64,000 nt of DNA from Novosphingobium sp. NDB2Meth1 (GCF_900117425.1 NZ_FPEH01000012.1:186001-250000), one strand, 5' to 3'; counted from the stretch's first letter, positions 17,607 through 28,822 are shown. Made by a program: numbers and translations. The notes: generated from the letters alone by a model not told the origin.

Positions 17607-20600
17607 TGCCCAAACGCACTGACATCTCCTCGATCCTGATCATCGGCGCCGGGCCGATCATCATCGGCCAGGCTTGCGAGTTCGATTATTCGGGCACGCA
17701 GGCGGTGAAGGCGCTCAAGGAAGAGGGGTACCGGATCATCCTGGTCAACTCGAACCCCGCGACGATCATGACCGATCCGGACATGGCGCATGCGACCTAT
17801 GTCGAGCCGATCACGCCCGCGGTCGTCGCCAAGATCATCGAGAAGGAGCGCCCCGATGCGGTGCTGCCGACGATGGGCGGGCAGACCGCGCTAAATACCG
17901 CGCTGGCGCTCGCGCGCGACGGCACGCTGGAGAAGTTTGGCTGCGTGATGATCGGCGCGGATGCCGAGGCCATCGACAAGGCCGAGGACCGCATGAAGTT
18001 CCGCGATGCGATGGACAAGATCGGGCTCGAATCCGCCCGCTCCGGCATCGCGCATACGGTCGAGGAAGCGCTGGCGGTGCTGGAACGCACCGGGCTGCCC
18101 TCGATCATCCGGCCGAGCTTCACGATGGGCGGCACCGGCGGCGGCATCGCCTATAACCGCGAGGAATTCGTCAGCATCGTGCGCGGGGGCCTCGAGGCCT
18201 CTCCGACCACCGAAGTGCTGATCGAGGAATCGCTGCTCGGCTGGAAAGAGTACGAGATGGAAGTCGTCCGCGACCGGAACGACAATGCCATCATCATCTG
18301 CTCGATCGAGAACGTCGATCCGATGGGCGTCCATACGGGCGACTCCATCACCGTCGCCCCGGCGCTGACGCTGACCGACAAGGAATACCAGATCATGCGC
18401 AATGCATCGATCGCGGTCCTGCGAGAAATCGGCGTCGAAACAGGTGGTTCCAACGTGCAGTTCGCAGTCAACCCGAAGGACGGGCGGCTGATCGTGATCG
18501 AGATGAACCCGCGTGTTTCGCGCTCCTCGGCGCTGGCATCGAAGGCCACCGGCTTCCCGATCGCCAAGGTCGCGGCCAAGCTCGCCGTGGGCTACACGCT
18601 CGACGAGATCATGAATGACATCACCGGGGCGACCCCGGCGGCGTTCGAGCCGACGCTGGACTACGTCGTCACCAAGATCCCGCGCTTTGCCTTCGAGAAG
18701 TTCAAGGGCGCCGAACCGCTCTTGGGAACGGCGATGAAGTCCGTCGGCGAGGTCATGGCGATTGGCCGCAATTTCCAGGAATCGATGCAGAAGGCGCTGC
18801 GCGGGCTGGAAACCGGGCTCGACGGCTTCAACCGCGTAGTCGAGCTTGAGGGTGCGACGCGCGACCAGATCGTGGCGGCGCTGAGCCGGGCGACGCCGGA
18901 GCGGCTGCTGGTGATCGGTCAGGCCTTCCGCGAAGGGCTCACCGTCGACGAGATCCACGCCGTCACCAAGTACGAGCCGTGGTTCTTGCGCCAGATCGAG
19001 GCCATCATTGCCGAGGAAAAGCGCATCAACGTGGAAGGGCTGCCGATCGATGCGGCGGGCCTGCGCCGGCTCAAGGCCATGGGCTTTTCGGACAAGCGGC
19101 TGGCAACACTGGCGGTGCGCTCGGTGGGCGTGGCGGGCGGCATGGCCGAGACGACGGCGCGTCGGTCCGGGCTGCTGCACGATGTGCTCAATGCCATGGC
19201 GGGGGCGACCAGCGAGGAAGAAGTGCGCGCGCTGCGCCACAAGCTGGGTGTGCGCCCGGTGTTCAAGCGGATCGACAGCTGCGCGGCCGAGTTCGAGGCG
19301 GTGACGCCCTACATGTACTCGACCTACGAAAGCGGCCTGTTCGGCGAGCCCGAAAGCGAGGCTGCGCCGACGGACCGGAAGAAGGTCGTGATCCTCGGCG
19401 GCGGGCCGAACCGGATCGGGCAGGGCATCGAGTTCGACTATTGCTGCTGCCACGCCTGCTTTGCACTGGGGGACACGGACCCGGCAAACGGCGAGGCCGG
19501 AGCGGGTTTCGAGACGATCATGATCAACTGCAACCCCGAGACGGTCTCGACCGACTACGACACCTCGGACCGGCTCTACTTCGAGCCGCTGACCGCCGAG
19601 GACGTGCTCGAAGTGCTGGAGGCCGAGAAGGCGAACGGCACGCTGGTGGGCGTGATCGTGCAGTTTGGAGGGCAAACGCCCTTGAAGCTCGCGCAGGCGC
19701 TGGAGGATGCGGGCATCCCGATCCTCGGCACTTCACCCGATGCGATCGATCTGGCGGAGGATCGCGAGCGTTTCAATCGCCTCGTCGAGAAGCTGGGCCT
19801 GCGCCAGCCGGCGGGCGGCACCGCGCGCAGCCGCGACGAGGCGGTCGCAGTGGCGGCGCGCATCGGCTATCCGGTGCTGATCCGGCCGTCCTATGTGCTG
19901 GGTGGGCGGGCGATGGAGATCGTCGACAGCCAGGCGCAGCTCGATGACTACATCGCGACGGCGGTGAAGGTTTCGGGCGAGAGCCCGGTGCTGATCGACC
20001 AATACCTGCGCGATGCGATCGAGTGCGATGTCGATGCGCTGGCCGATGGCGACGATGTCGTCGTGGCCGGTGTCATGCAGCATATCGAGGAAGCCGGCAT
20101 CCATTCGGGCGACAGCGCCTGCACGCTGCCGCCCTACAGCCTGCCCGCCGAAATCATCGCCGAGATGGAGCGGCAAGCGGTGGCGCTGGCCAAGGCGCTG
20201 GGCGTCAAGGGCCTGATGAACATCCAGTTCGCGGTCAAGGATGGCCTCGTCTACCTGATCGAGGTTAACCCGCGCGCGAGCCGCACGGTGCCGTTCGTGG
20301 CCAAGGCCATCGGCCAGCCGATCGCCAAGTATGCGGCGCGGATCATGGCGGGCGAGAAGCTCAAGGACTTGCCGCCGATCAGGCGCGACGTTCCCTATAT
20401 GGCGGTGAAGGAAGCGGTATTCCCGTTTGCGCGCTTCCCCGGCGTCGATCCGGTGCTGTCGCCCGAGATGAAGTCGACCGGCGAGGTCATGGGGATCGAC
20501 AGCGGTTTCCCGGTCGCGTTTGCCAAGGCGCAGCTGGGGGCGGGCATGGTGCTGCCGGTGGGCGGCACGGTGTTCGTTTCGGTCAAGGACAGCGACAAGC

Positions 20601-20965
20601 CGGTGATCCTGCCGGCGGTCCAGAAGCTCGATGCCATGGGCTTCCGTATCGTGGCGACAGGAGGGACGGCGACGTTCCTGACCGCAGCGGGGGTCAAGGT
20701 CGAGCGGGTCAACAAGGTGGCGGAAGGGCGGCCGCATATCGTCGACCGGATCATCGACGGCGAGATCGCGCTGATCTTCAACACCACCGAGGGCTGGCAG
20801 AGCCACAAGGACTCGCAGTCCATCCGCGCGTCGGCGCTCTATGGCAAGGTGCCCTACTTCACCACAGCGGCAGCCTCGGTCGCAGCTGTGGAGGCTATCG
20901 AGGCGCTGCGCAGCACCGACCTTGCGGTAAGGTCACTGCAGGATTATTATCAACCTTCCACGTGA
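17606..20965 (+). CDS. carB: Carbamoyl-phosphate synthase large subunit
   Basis: 1119 aa with the internal duplication expected of CarB. The first ATP-grasp half has [33 protein letters not shown] and the [15 protein letters not shown] loop; the second half has [20 protein letters not shown], the [20 protein letters not shown] block and [17 protein letters not shown]. The C-terminal MGS-like allosteric domain ([20 protein letters not shown]) binds UMP or ornithine type effectors. A short insert around [16 protein letters not shown] in the second half is typical of alphaproteobacteria. Confidence 0.98.
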   Translation: MPKRTDISSILIIGAGPIIIGQACEFDYSGTQAVKALKEEGYRIILVNSNPATIMTDPDMAHATYVEPITPAVVAKIIEKERPDAVLPTMGGQTALNTALALARDGTLEKFGCVMIGADAEAIDKAEDRMKFRDAMDKIGLESARSGIAHTVEEALAVLERTGLPSIIRPSFTMGGTGGGIAYNREEFVSIVRGGLEASPTTEVLIEESLLGWKEYEMEVVRDRNDNAIIICSIENVDPMGVHTGDSITVAPALTLTDKEYQIMRNASIAVLREIGVETGGSNVQFAVNPKDGRLIVIEMNPRVSRSSALASKATGFPIAKVAAKLAVGYTLDEIMNDITGATPAAFEPTLDYVVTKIPRFAFEKFKGAEPLLGTAMKSVGEVMAIGRNFQESMQKALRGLETGLDGFNRVVELEGATRDQIVAALSRATPERLLVIGQAFREGLTVDEIHAVTKYEPWFLRQIEAIIAEEKRINVEGLPIDAAGLRRLKAMGFSDKRLATLAVRSVGVAGGMAETTARRSGLLHDVLNAMAGATSEEEVRALRHKLGVRPVFKRIDSCAAEFEAVTPYMYSTYESGLFGEPESEAAPTDRKKVVILGGGPNRIGQGIEFDYCCCHACFALGDTDPANGEAGAGFETIMINCNPETVSTDYDTSDRLYFEPLTAEDVLEVLEAEKANGTLVGVIVQFGGQTPLKLAQALEDAGIPILGTSPDAIDLAEDRERFNRLVEKLGLRQPAGGTARSRDEAVAVAARIGYPVLIRPSYVLGGRAMEIVDSQAQLDDYIATAVKVSGESPVLIDQYLRDAIECDVDALADGDDVVVAGVMQHIEEAGIHSGDSACTLPPYSLPAEIIAEMERQAVALAKALGVKGLMNIQFAVKDGLVYLIEVNPRASRTVPFVAKAIGQPIAKYAARIMAGEKLKDLPPIRRDVPYMAVKEAVFPFARFPGVDPVLSPEMKSTGEVMGIDSGFPVAFAKAQLGAGMVLPVGGTVFVSVKDSDKPVILPAVQKLDAMGFRIVATGGTATFLTAAGVKVERVNKVAEGRPHIVDRIIDGEIALIFNTTEGWQSHKDSQSIRASALYGKVPYFTTAAASVAAVEAIEALRSTDLAVRSLQDYYQPST

Positions 20966-21076
20966 TCCCCATCATCGCGGCGACTGGGGCCCGGTTTGGC
21001 GCATTGCTGGCCGGGACGGAACGGTTTTCTCTTGGCGATGTTTGGTCAAGGGATTGAAAGGTAAGAAGGACTAAGG

Positions 21077-21553
21077 ATGGCAAGTGTTGAGAAGCTGCCG
21101 ATGCTGGCCGAGGGCTACGAGAAGCTGACGGCGGAGCTGAAGGCGCTGCGTGAGGAACGTCCGCTGATCGTCGACGCGATCGAGGAAGCCCGCGCGCACG
21201 GCGATCTTTCCGAAAATGCCGAATATCATGCCGCCAAGGAGCGTCAGGGCCAGGTCGAAGCGTCGATCAGTGATCTGGAAGACAAGATCAGTCGCGCGCA
21301 GATCATCGACCCGACGACGCTTTCGGGCGACCGCATCGTGTTTGGCGCGACCGTGACGCTGCTTGACGATGACGACAAGCCGGTGCGCTACCAGATCGTC
21401 GGGCAGGCCGAAGCGGATGCCAAGCGTGGCCGGATCAGCTACAATTCGCCGCTGGGCCGCGCGCTGATCGGCCGGCGCGTTGAAGACGAGATCGAAGTGA
21501 CGGTGCCTTCGGGCGACCGGTTCTATGTGGTCGAGAAGATCGAGTTCATCTGA
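21077..21553 (+). CDS. greA: Transcription elongation factor GreA
   Basis: 158 aa. Rescues backtracked RNA polymerase by stimulating transcript cleavage. The N-terminal coiled coil ends in the acidic tip [15 protein letters not shown], and the C-terminal domain has [20 protein letters not shown]. Its start is 111 bp after carB, with AAGAAGGACTAAGG as ribosome site; an own promoter in the gap is likely. Confidence 0.96.
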   Translation: MASVEKLPMLAEGYEKLTAELKALREERPLIVDAIEEARAHGDLSENAEYHAAKERQGQVEASISDLEDKISRAQIIDPTTLSGDRIVFGATVTLLDDDDKPVRYQIVGQAEADAKRGRISYNSPLGRALIGRRVEDEIEVTVPSGDRFYVVEKIEFI

Positions 21554-21576
21554 GACGGCTGCGTAGTACCGCGGGA

Positions 21577-21595
21577 CCCTTCGACAAGCTCAGGG
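21577..21595. repeat. Dispersed palindromic repeat (TTCGACAAGCTCA type), second copy
   Basis: CCCTTCGACAAGCTCAGGG immediately after greA, identical in core to 8867-8887. Confidence 0.6.
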
Positions 21596-21612
21596 TGAGC
21601 GTTCTTTGAGAA

Positions 21613-21658
21613 AATGCAAAAAAGGCTGCGGGTCTATTCCCGCAGCCCTTTTTGCATT
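21613..21658. terminator. Strong bidirectional terminator between greA and the DUF4170 gene
   Basis: A 20-bp stem with one mismatch: AATGCAAAAA plus AGGCTGCGGG, loop TCTATT, and the complement ending in TTTTTGCATT. It has U tracts in both directions and separates converging genes. Confidence 0.92.
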
Positions 21659-21882
21659 CACTCTGGCTTGTGCAGCTCGGGCTCGAGCAGGCGGTGGAGG
21701 TGGACCACCACGTAGCGCATTTCCGCGTCATCCACCGTGCGCTGGGCGCAGCTGCGCCAGGCTTCTTCGGCGCTGGCGTAATCGGGATAGACGCCGACGA
21801 GGTCGATCTTCGTCAGATCGGTAAATTCGAGGTGCTGCGGATCCTTGACCCGCCCGCCCATGACGAGGTGCAGCTTCTGCAT
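21658..21882 (-). CDS. DUF4170 family small protein
   Basis: 74 aa from the ATG at 21882 (MQKLHLVMGGRVKDPQHLEF); the longer frame to 22167 is antisense noise. The segment DLVGVYPDYASAEEAWRSCA followed by AQRTVDDAEMRYVVVHLHRL is characteristic of this alphaproteobacterial family. No function is established. It is the last of a minus-strand run of membrane-protein genes, 88 bp from the next, so co-transcription is possible but not required. Confidence 0.85.
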   Translation of the reverse strand: MQKLHLVMGGRVKDPQHLEFTDLTKIDLVGVYPDYASAEEAWRSCAQRTVDDAEMRYVVVHLHRLLEPELHKPE

Positions 21883-21970
21883 GACTGGGTATCCATTCCT
21901 TGGGGAGGAAGCCCAGCCACTGGCAAAATGAAGAGGGGCGCGCAAGCCCCTGACCTTACGGAAAAGCCCG

Positions 21971-22408
21971 TTATTCCGCCTTCCTGCCCGGCAGATGGCG
22001 GGTGATGACCGGCGCGAGGGTCCGCAGCGCCTTGTCGGCGAGAGAAGGAAGGCGTGCCTTCTCCGGCTTGGCGGGCGCATCTGCCTCCTCGCTCGCGGCG
22101 GCAGCGGCCTTCTCACCGGCAGCGCCCGCGACATAAGCGGCCGCAATTTCCAGGCCCACGGCTGCAAGGTCCGCCGCGCGGCGGGGGAGGGACATGCGGG
22201 ACAGGGTGCCCTTGCGCGTCGCCTTGTCGCCGGTAACGCCGCTGCCGGCGCGGGACAGCGCTCCGGCGACCAGCGCCCCCAGAACGATCCCGCCCGCGAC
22301 CATCGCTACCGGATGCTCCTCGACGAAGCCCTTCACCTTGCCGAGCGGATCGGCGGGCTTTTCGGCTGTTGGCGCTTCGGTTTCCGGTGGGGGCGTTTCG
22401 TCGGTCAT
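21971..22408 (-). CDS. Membrane protein of unknown function, end of the YqjD/YqjE-like operon
   Basis: 145 aa from the ATG at 22408 (MTDETPPPETEAPTAEKPAD). A Pro/Glu/Ala-rich head precedes a hydrophobic glycine-rich segment (VAMVAGGIVLGALVAGALSR, about residues 35-55) and an Ala/Lys-rich tail. It overlaps the upstream gene by 4 nt (ATGA), so translation is coupled. Family not recognised; probably an inner-membrane stress-type protein like its neighbours. Confidence 0.7.
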   Translation of the reverse strand: MTDETPPPETEAPTAEKPADPLGKVKGFVEEHPVAMVAGGIVLGALVAGALSRAGSGVTGDKATRKGTLSRMSLPRRAADLAAVGLEIAAAYVAGAAGEKAAAAASEEADAPAKPEKARLPSLADKALRTLAPVITRHLPGRKAE

Positions 22409-22707
22409 GTCACGTCCTCGTCCGCTTCGGACGGTGCGAAGCGGTTCCTGATGAGATTGATCAGCGGGCGGCGGAAGAACCATGCCGTGAGCAGCGCCAG
22501 CGTGCCGCCGATCACCGGGATATTGTCCTTGGCGACCGCCTTGGCCTCGTCGACCGTATCCATCACGCGGTCCATCGCCGCTTCCTTGATCCGCGTGGGG
22601 ATCGACTTTTCGGCAAGGCCGGTCTGCAGCGCCTTCTTCTGGCCGTTGAAGCGGGCCCAGGCGGCATCGCGGCGGGCGCGGGCTTCCTGCAAGCTCTCGT
22701 CGCTCAT
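22405..22707 (-). CDS. Small membrane protein with an N-terminal amphipathic region
   Basis: 100 aa from the ATG at 22707 (MSDESLQEARARRDAAWARF). An amphipathic charged first half is followed by one membrane segment (NIPVIGGTLALLTAWFFRR) and a short acidic tail (SEADEDVT). It overlaps both neighbours by 4 nt. The layout resembles DUF3618/YqjK-like partners of phage-holin-family proteins, but the family is not certain. Confidence 0.7.
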   Translation of the reverse strand: MSDESLQEARARRDAAWARFNGQKKALQTGLAEKSIPTRIKEAAMDRVMDTVDEAKAVAKDNIPVIGGTLALLTAWFFRRPLINLIRNRFAPSEADEDVT

Positions 22708-23084
22708 GCCGCGCGGTCCTGTCCCTTGAGCGCGCGCAGGGTGCCTTTCACGCGGCGCAGGATGCCGAAGACGCTCAGGCCCGTCAGCGCGAGCAGGCCG
22801 AGGAACACGACTGCGAGCGCGCCCCACGGCCCGATCAGCGGGGCGAGGGCGAGCAGCAGGCCGACGACCAGCGCCATCAGCGCGAAGAACAGCAGCGCGA
22901 GCGCCAGTGCGGCGAGGGCGAGTATCCCTTTGGCGCGGCCTAGCACGAAGCCGGCGCGGGCCTTCTGGAATTCGAGCTCGGCCGCGATCAGCGACTGGCC
23001 ATCCTCGAGCAGCGCGCGCGCACCGCCGAGCAGGGACTCATCAGCCCCCGTGTCCTGCCCCGCTTCTGTCTTCGTCTCTGTCAC
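22704..23084 (-). CDS. Phage holin superfamily III-like (YqjE/DUF1469) membrane protein
   Basis: 126 aa. An N-terminal amphipathic helix (LLGGARALLEDGQSLIAAEL) precedes two close membrane segments (LALAALALALLFFALMALVV and IGPWGALAVVFLGLLALTGL) and a basic tail, the pattern of Pfam Phage_holin_3_6, a chromosomal family despite the name. E. coli YqjE lies beside YqjD and YqjK; the present operon has the same flavour. Confidence 0.82.
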   Translation of the reverse strand: MTETKTEAGQDTGADESLLGGARALLEDGQSLIAAELEFQKARAGFVLGRAKGILALAALALALLFFALMALVVGLLLALAPLIGPWGALAVVFLGLLALTGLSVFGILRRVKGTLRALKGQDRAA

Positions 23085-23093
23085 GTGCCGGGA

Positions 23094-23759
23094 TCAGGCT
23101 TCCGTGGTTTCGGCGCTCTCCGCAGCAGCCGGTGCGGGCTTGCGGCGCAGCATGCGCGAGAGGACGAAGCCGGTGACCGCCGCGATGCCGAGCGCCTTGA
23201 CCGGGCTCTTCTTGACGAAGGTGACGATATCCTCGCCGATCTCGGGAATGTCCTTGGCCTCGAGGCTGGCGGCGGTGGACTGCAAAGTATGCGCGGCACC
23301 GCGGGCATAATCGCCATATTGCACGCCAAGCTTCTCGTCGATTACGCCGGCGTTGCTCTCGATTGTCTCGCCTAGGGTGGACAGCGCGGCAGTTGCCTTG
23401 CCCTTGCCCTGGCGGGCGAGATCGAGCGCGACGACCTTGGCTTGCTCGGCGTATTCGCTCGCCTTTTCGGTATATTCGCTGGCGGTCGAGGTCACCGTTT
23501 CCGTGAGCGCGGCGGTACGCTCGCGGGCTTCGCCGGTGAGGTTGGCGGCACTGGCCTTGGCGTCCTCGATCGCCTTGCCGAAGCGGGTGGTGACGGCAGT
23601 GGCTGTGTCGCTGACCGTCTCTTCGATCTGCGCGATCTCGGCAGGTACGGCTTCGGCCACGGCCTCGACGGCGGTTTCGACAGCCTTGAGCGCGGCCTTC
23701 TTGCGGCTCTTGGGTTTGGTATCGGCTTCGGGAGCCGCGTTGTCAGGGGTATCGGCCAT
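23094..23759 (-). CDS. YqjD/ElaB-like (DUF883-type) membrane-anchored coiled-coil protein
   Basis: 221 aa from the ATG at 23759 (MADTPDNAAPEADTKPKSRK). A Lys-rich head and long Ala/Glu/Thr-rich helical middle (about residues 20-170) are followed by a C-terminal membrane anchor with small residues (VKALGIAAVTGFVLSRMLRR) and a charged end. This resembles stationary-phase ribosome- or membrane-associated YqjD/ElaB proteins, although it is about twice as long. It is the first gene of the four-gene operon and is divergent from eno across about 200 bp. Confidence 0.65.
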   Translation of the reverse strand: MADTPDNAAPEADTKPKSRKKAALKAVETAVEAVAEAVPAEIAQIEETVSDTATAVTTRFGKAIEDAKASAANLTGEARERTAALTETVTSTASEYTEKASEYAEQAKVVALDLARQGKGKATAALSTLGETIESNAGVIDEKLGVQYGDYARGAAHTLQSTAASLEAKDIPEIGEDIVTFVKKSPVKALGIAAVTGFVLSRMLRRKPAPAAAESAETTEA

Positions 23760-23922
23760 GGTGCGGGTCCTTTTTCGGGGCGATTCTGAATTGATTTCCG
23801 GTCCTAGCCCAAATGCCGCAAGTGCGAAAGCGTGGCGGGGCCGCATTTGCCTTATGCTTGGGACGGCCTGGCGGTTCCACGCATAGCTAGGCGCACTTGT
23901 CACTCTGGCCAACCGCCGATAG

Positions 23923-25245
<1,323 letters not shown>

Positions 25246-25259
25246 GGCCTGTTCAACCG

Positions 25260-25352
25260 CCGTTCGTCCCGAGCGAAGTCGAGGGACTTGTTCGAGCGTA
25301 GCTGAGAACCAGCGCCACGCCAGGTGTCTCGACTGCGCTCGACACGAACGGG
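25260..25352. repeat. Inverted-pair repeat without an intervening gene, downstream of eno
   Basis: Left unit CCGTTCGTCCCGAGCGAAG plus TCGAGGGA (25260-25285), then a 39-bp spacer with a second half-unit, then the inverse unit TCGACTGCGCTCGACACG plus AACGGG (25325-25352). The same layout is seen at 27609-27702 and, with a gene inside, at 5815-6227. Confidence 0.85.
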
Positions 25353-25371
25353 TGGGTGGGAGGCGGCAGGA

Positions 25372-25389
25372 TTTAAGCGGCCGCTTAAA
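25372..25389. promoter_or_regulatory. Perfect 18-bp palindrome, likely regulator binding site
   Basis: TTTAAGCGGCCGCTTAAA, 54 bp upstream of the phosphotransferase start. Length, symmetry and position suit a TetR-family operator. No intact regulator is next to it; a broken TetR gene lies 4.5 kb downstream at 29881. Confidence 0.6.
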
Positions 25390-25442
25390 GTCTCTTTCCA
25401 ATGCAGCCGCTCTCTGCCAGTCTTGCTGGCGGAGAGTGATGC

Positions 25443-26537
25443 ATGGGTGAATTTCCAAGCACGGCTGCGGCGGTAACGCCGGGCTGGATCGAAGCGCAAC
25501 TGGCGCGCGCGGGCCTGCTGGTCGATGCGCGGATAACCGGCCTCGAATGGAAGGCCATCGGCACCGGGCAGGTGGGTGATACTGCCCGCTTCACGATCAC
25601 CTATGACCGGCCCACTGCCGCCCCTGCGACGCTGGCAGGCAAGTTTGCTTCCGCCGATCCGACCAGCCGCGGCACGGCGGCGGCGATGATGCTCTACGTA
25701 AAGGAAGTGGGTTTCTACCGCGAACTGGCGGGGATGCTCGCGGTGCGCACGCCCAAGGTCTACGCCGCTGAAATCAATGCCGAGGGCACGGACTTTGTGC
25801 TGCTGTTCGAGGATCTGGCGCCCGAGCGCGGCGGCAACCAGCTCGAAGGCTGCGGGCTGGCCGATGCCGAAGCGGCAATCCGGCAGGCAGCGGCGCTGCA
25901 TTCCGCGACCATCGGGCATCCCAAGGTCTTGGGCGCGGACTGGCTGCATGGGCGCGAGGGACTGTTGGAGCAGATCGGGCAGCTTTACCATCAGGCCCAC
26001 GCGATCTTCCGCGAACGCTATGACGGGCAACTGGCGGCGGATGCCCTGGCGCTGTGCGATGAGCTCGACAAGCGGGTGGAGCATTGGCTGGCACGACAGC
26101 CTGAGGAGCCCTGCCTGATCCACGGCGATTTCCGGCTCGACAACATGCTGTTCGGGGTCGGGTGCGGGGCGGAGCCCATCGCGATTGTCGACTGGCAGAC
26201 CTGCGCGATCGGCTGCGCGATGACCGACGTCGGCTATTTCATGGGCTGCGGGATCGGCAGCGAGTTGCGGCGGCCCAACGAGGCGGCGCTGCTGGCGCTC
26301 TACGCCGAGGAAATGGCGCGGCATGGGTCTCCGATTGCGCACGACGTGATGATGCGGCGCTACCGGATCGGGGCGCTGCACGGGCTGTTCACCGCGGTGT
26401 TCAGCGCAGCCTTCGTGGTGCGCACGGAACGGGGCGACGCCAACTTCCTTTCGATGGCGCGGGGTGCAGCCGAACTCGCGCTCGATCATGACAGCATCGG
26501 CGCATTGGACGCCATGATGGAGAACGCACAATGCTGA
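25443..26537 (+). CDS. APH-fold phosphotransferase family protein
   Basis: 364 aa. Kinase-like fold: CLIHGDFRLDNMLF is the Brenner/catalytic loop (Asp), IAIVDWQTCAIG carries the metal-binding Asp, and FVLLFEDLAPERGG is the hinge-like region after the lysine-bearing strand (LAGKFAS). This sequence style is found in the ecdysteroid/acyl-CoA-dehydrogenase-associated group rather than antibiotic kinases. The substrate is unknown, perhaps a lipid or steroid alcohol. It overlaps the next gene by 7 nt, indicating a two-gene operon behind the palindrome at 25372. Confidence 0.82.
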   Translation: MGEFPSTAAAVTPGWIEAQLARAGLLVDARITGLEWKAIGTGQVGDTARFTITYDRPTAAPATLAGKFASADPTSRGTAAAMMLYVKEVGFYRELAGMLAVRTPKVYAAEINAEGTDFVLLFEDLAPERGGNQLEGCGLADAEAAIRQAAALHSATIGHPKVLGADWLHGREGLLEQIGQLYHQAHAIFRERYDGQLAADALALCDELDKRVEHWLARQPEEPCLIHGDFRLDNMLFGVGCGAEPIAIVDWQTCAIGCAMTDVGYFMGCGIGSELRRPNEAALLALYAEEMARHGSPIAHDVMMRRYRIGALHGLFTAVFSAAFVVRTERGDANFLSMARGAAELALDHDSIGALDAMMENAQC

Positions 26538-27595
26538 CCAAGGGCGACGATTTTCCGCTGCACCAGACGCCCGAGCCGATTGCCTATTCCGGCACCGACC
26601 GGAACTTCTACGACCGCTATTTCTTCAACGGCTACGCGCCGGACGGCAGCGACTTTTTCGCGGCGGCCTTTGGCATCTATCCGCACCTCAACGTGGCGGA
26701 CGCGCATTTCTGCTTCATCAAGGACGGGGTGCAGCATTCGCTCCATGCCTCGCGCGAGCTCAGGATGGAGCGGCTGGACCTGACCTGCGGGCCCATCGCG
26801 ATCCGCGTCGAGGAACCGCTGAAGCAGCTGTCGATCAGTGTCGAAGGGGAGGGGATCCGCGCCGAGATCGTGTTCACGGGCCGCGCCTTTCCCATCGAGG
26901 AGCCGCGCTTCATCCACCGCATCGGGCCGCGCACCTTCATGGACTACACGCGGCTGACGCAGAACGGGCACTATACCGGCTGGGTCGAAATCGACGGAGT
27001 GCGCACGGTGCTGAAGCCCGGAACCGCCGGTACGCGCGATCGCAGCTGGGGCGTGCGGCCTGTCGGCACCAGCGACACGCAGCCGCATGGGCACGGCGTG
27101 GTTCCGCAGTTCTTCTGGCAATGGACGCCGATCAACCTGCCCAGCCGCAGCGTGTTTTTCCACATCAACGCCGATGCCAACGGGAGCCCATGGAACACCC
27201 GCGCGGTGATCGCGCCAGATGGGGCGGGGCATGACGGGTTTTTCGAGACACCGTCTGCCAAGCTCGATGCGCCGCTACAGCCGGGAACGCTGTGGCCAGC
27301 AGGCGGCGAGCTGGTGATCGGCGGGGGTGATCCGCTAACGCTGACGTTTGAGCCGCTGCAGCGCTTCCAGATGCGCGGGCTGGGGTATACCTCGCCCACA
27401 TGGGGACACGGCCTCTACCATGGCGTGCTGGAAGTGGAGCGCGAGGATATCGTGCTGGCCGACATCGACCCCAAGCGGATGGACAACTTTCACGTCCAGA
27501 TCGTCAGCCGTGTGACGACGAGCGCGGGCGAGGTCGGCACCGGCGTGTTCGAACAGCTGATTTTCGGCGCCTACAAACCGCTGGGGCTGGGATAA
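26531..27595 (+). CDS. Protein of unknown function partnered with the phosphotransferase
   Basis: 354 aa, starting MLTKGDDFPLHQTPEPIAYS. Predicted soluble, beta-rich, with two halves that look alike in style (FNGYAPDGSDFFAAAFGIYP near 40; SRSVFFHINADANG near 205), reminiscent of lipocalin-like CrtC/AttH proteins. RDRSWGVRPVG is a striking conserved-looking loop. No catalytic residues are assigned. It overlaps the phosphotransferase gene by 7 nt and is followed by an inverted-pair repeat, which marks the end of the transcript. Confidence 0.75.
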   Translation: MLTKGDDFPLHQTPEPIAYSGTDRNFYDRYFFNGYAPDGSDFFAAAFGIYPHLNVADAHFCFIKDGVQHSLHASRELRMERLDLTCGPIAIRVEEPLKQLSISVEGEGIRAEIVFTGRAFPIEEPRFIHRIGPRTFMDYTRLTQNGHYTGWVEIDGVRTVLKPGTAGTRDRSWGVRPVGTSDTQPHGHGVVPQFFWQWTPINLPSRSVFFHINADANGSPWNTRAVIAPDGAGHDGFFETPSAKLDAPLQPGTLWPAGGELVIGGGDPLTLTFEPLQRFQMRGLGYTSPTWGHGLYHGVLEVEREDIVLADIDPKRMDNFHVQIVSRVTTSAGEVGTGVFEQLIFGAYKPLGLG

Positions 27596-27608
27596 CTCTT
27601 CCCCAACG

Positions 27609-27702
27609 CCGTTCGTCCCGAGCGAAGCCGAGTACGAGGCGTACGCAACGGCCTCGGCTGCGCTCGGCCTTTATCCCTCGACTTTGCTCGGGACGAACGG
27701 GG
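27609..27702. repeat. Inverted-pair repeat, third locus
   Basis: Left unit CCGTTCGTCCCGAGCGAAG (27609 on) and inverse unit CCCTCGACTTTGCTCGGG plus GACGAACGGGG (27674-27702), with an inner GCCTCGGCTGCGCTCGGC. It occupies the gap between converging genes and can fold into a long hairpin. Confidence 0.88.
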
Positions 27703-27718
27703 TAAGGTGGTGCGGCCT

Positions 27719-28822
27719 CTACTTCACCCGCCGCACCGGCACCGGAACGTTGCAGATATCCACCCCGCCCGCAGGCCGGACATAGAACGCATCGCGCCGG
27801 TTCGCGCGGGCATCGGCATAGGCGGCAAAGCTCTTGCTCTCGGTCGAGAGGTATTCGTAAGCCGGCAGCCCCGGCACATCGCTGCCGATGCGGATCGAGA
27901 GGATCAGGGTGCGCTCCTCAGGCGTCTTGTAGAACCCGATATCGCCGGTGCCGCGCGGCAGGCTGGAGAGGTGCTCCATCCCCTCGATCACCCGGCCGAC
28001 CACCGCGATGTTGCGATCAAGCTGGCGCGGGGCCTGCCCGATGACGCCATAGAGCTCTGCACCCGATCCGGTATCGGGCGGATAATCGCGGCCGACGCCG
28101 ACTGTGCCGTAGCAGTGGATGGGCCAGGCTCTTGGCGTTTCCTTGTTCCGCATATCCGCGCCCACCGGAAAACCATCAGAAAAGCCGACGATGGGGGCGT
28201 AACCATCGCCAAGTCTGGCGCTCATGATGCCTTCAAGTAGCGATCCCATGGCCTGATCCATCATACCAGCCGCTTCATCGACAGTCTTCGGATCGTTATT
28301 GCCGGCCTTGCTGGGGGGCTGCTGCGGCTGGGGCCAAGGGTTGAACTCCTGGAATCCCTTTCCGGTCAGATTTAGGAAAGAGGCTTCATACTCCCCTGCC
28401 GGCACCACCTTCAGCCCCGCAGGCAGCGGCTTGGCCTTGGCCTTGTCCTCGCCGTCCGGATCGCCCCATTGCACGACATAGCCGTCCTGCACGCGGTTGA
28501 CGCTCGTGCCGTCCCACCACTTTGCGGCGGCGAGTGCGCGGATATTGCCGACCCACCCTTGCGAGAACGGCGCGGGCAGCAGCTGGATCACCACCCGCCG
28601 CGCCGCGCCCTTGGCATCGGGCGCAAGCTCCATCACCAGCAGATCGGACGGCGCAATCGCCGCCCAGTCCGCCGCCGGGGCCGCCGCAACGATTTCGGTC
28701 GGCGCCAGCGCTGACGTCTTTGCGGGAGAAGCGGCGGGTGCAGACTCCTTCGTGGGAGCAGGGGCGGGCGCGGCGTTGCAGCTGGCGAGCAGGGCGACGG
28801 AGAGCAGAAAGGGATGTTTCAT
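27719..28822 (-). CDS. Cyclophilin-type peptidyl-prolyl isomerase, predicted lipoprotein
   Basis: 367 aa from the ATG at 28822; the longer frame runs across the tRNA gene and is not real. Signal peptide MKHPFLLSVALLASCNAA carries a lipobox (LLASC). A Pro/Ala linker (to about residue 45) leads to a cyclophilin-like domain: VIQLLPAPFSQGWVGNIRAL, WWDGTSVNRVQDGYVVQWGD, then GSGAELYGVIGQAPRQLDRN and VVGRVIEGMEHLSSLPRG. A long insert with a membrane-like start is present around residues 120-190. It probably helps outer-membrane or periplasmic protein folding. Confidence 0.85.
   Translation of the reverse strand: MKHPFLLSVALLASCNAAPAPAPTKESAPAASPAKTSALAPTEIVAAAPAADWAAIAPSDLLVMELAPDAKGAARRVVIQLLPAPFSQGWVGNIRALAAAKWWDGTSVNRVQDGYVVQWGDPDGEDKAKAKPLPAGLKVVPAGEYEASFLNLTGKGFQEFNPWPQPQQPPSKAGNNDPKTVDEAAGMMDQAMGSLLEGIMSARLGDGYAPIVGFSDGFPVGADMRNKETPRAWPIHCYGTVGVGRDYPPDTGSGAELYGVIGQAPRQLDRNIAVVGRVIEGMEHLSSLPRGTGDIGFYKTPEERTLILSIRIGSDVPGLPAYEYLSTESKSFAAYADARANRRDAFYVRPAGGVDICNVPVPVRRVK

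Noticed and set aside
22704-23084. Phage holin from a prophage
   Set aside because: The family name is historical; the operon context (YqjD-like partners, eno) is chromosomal.
25443-26537. Aminoglycoside resistance kinase
   Set aside because: The catalytic motifs are shared by all APH-fold proteins; sequence style and operon partner suggest a metabolic kinase.
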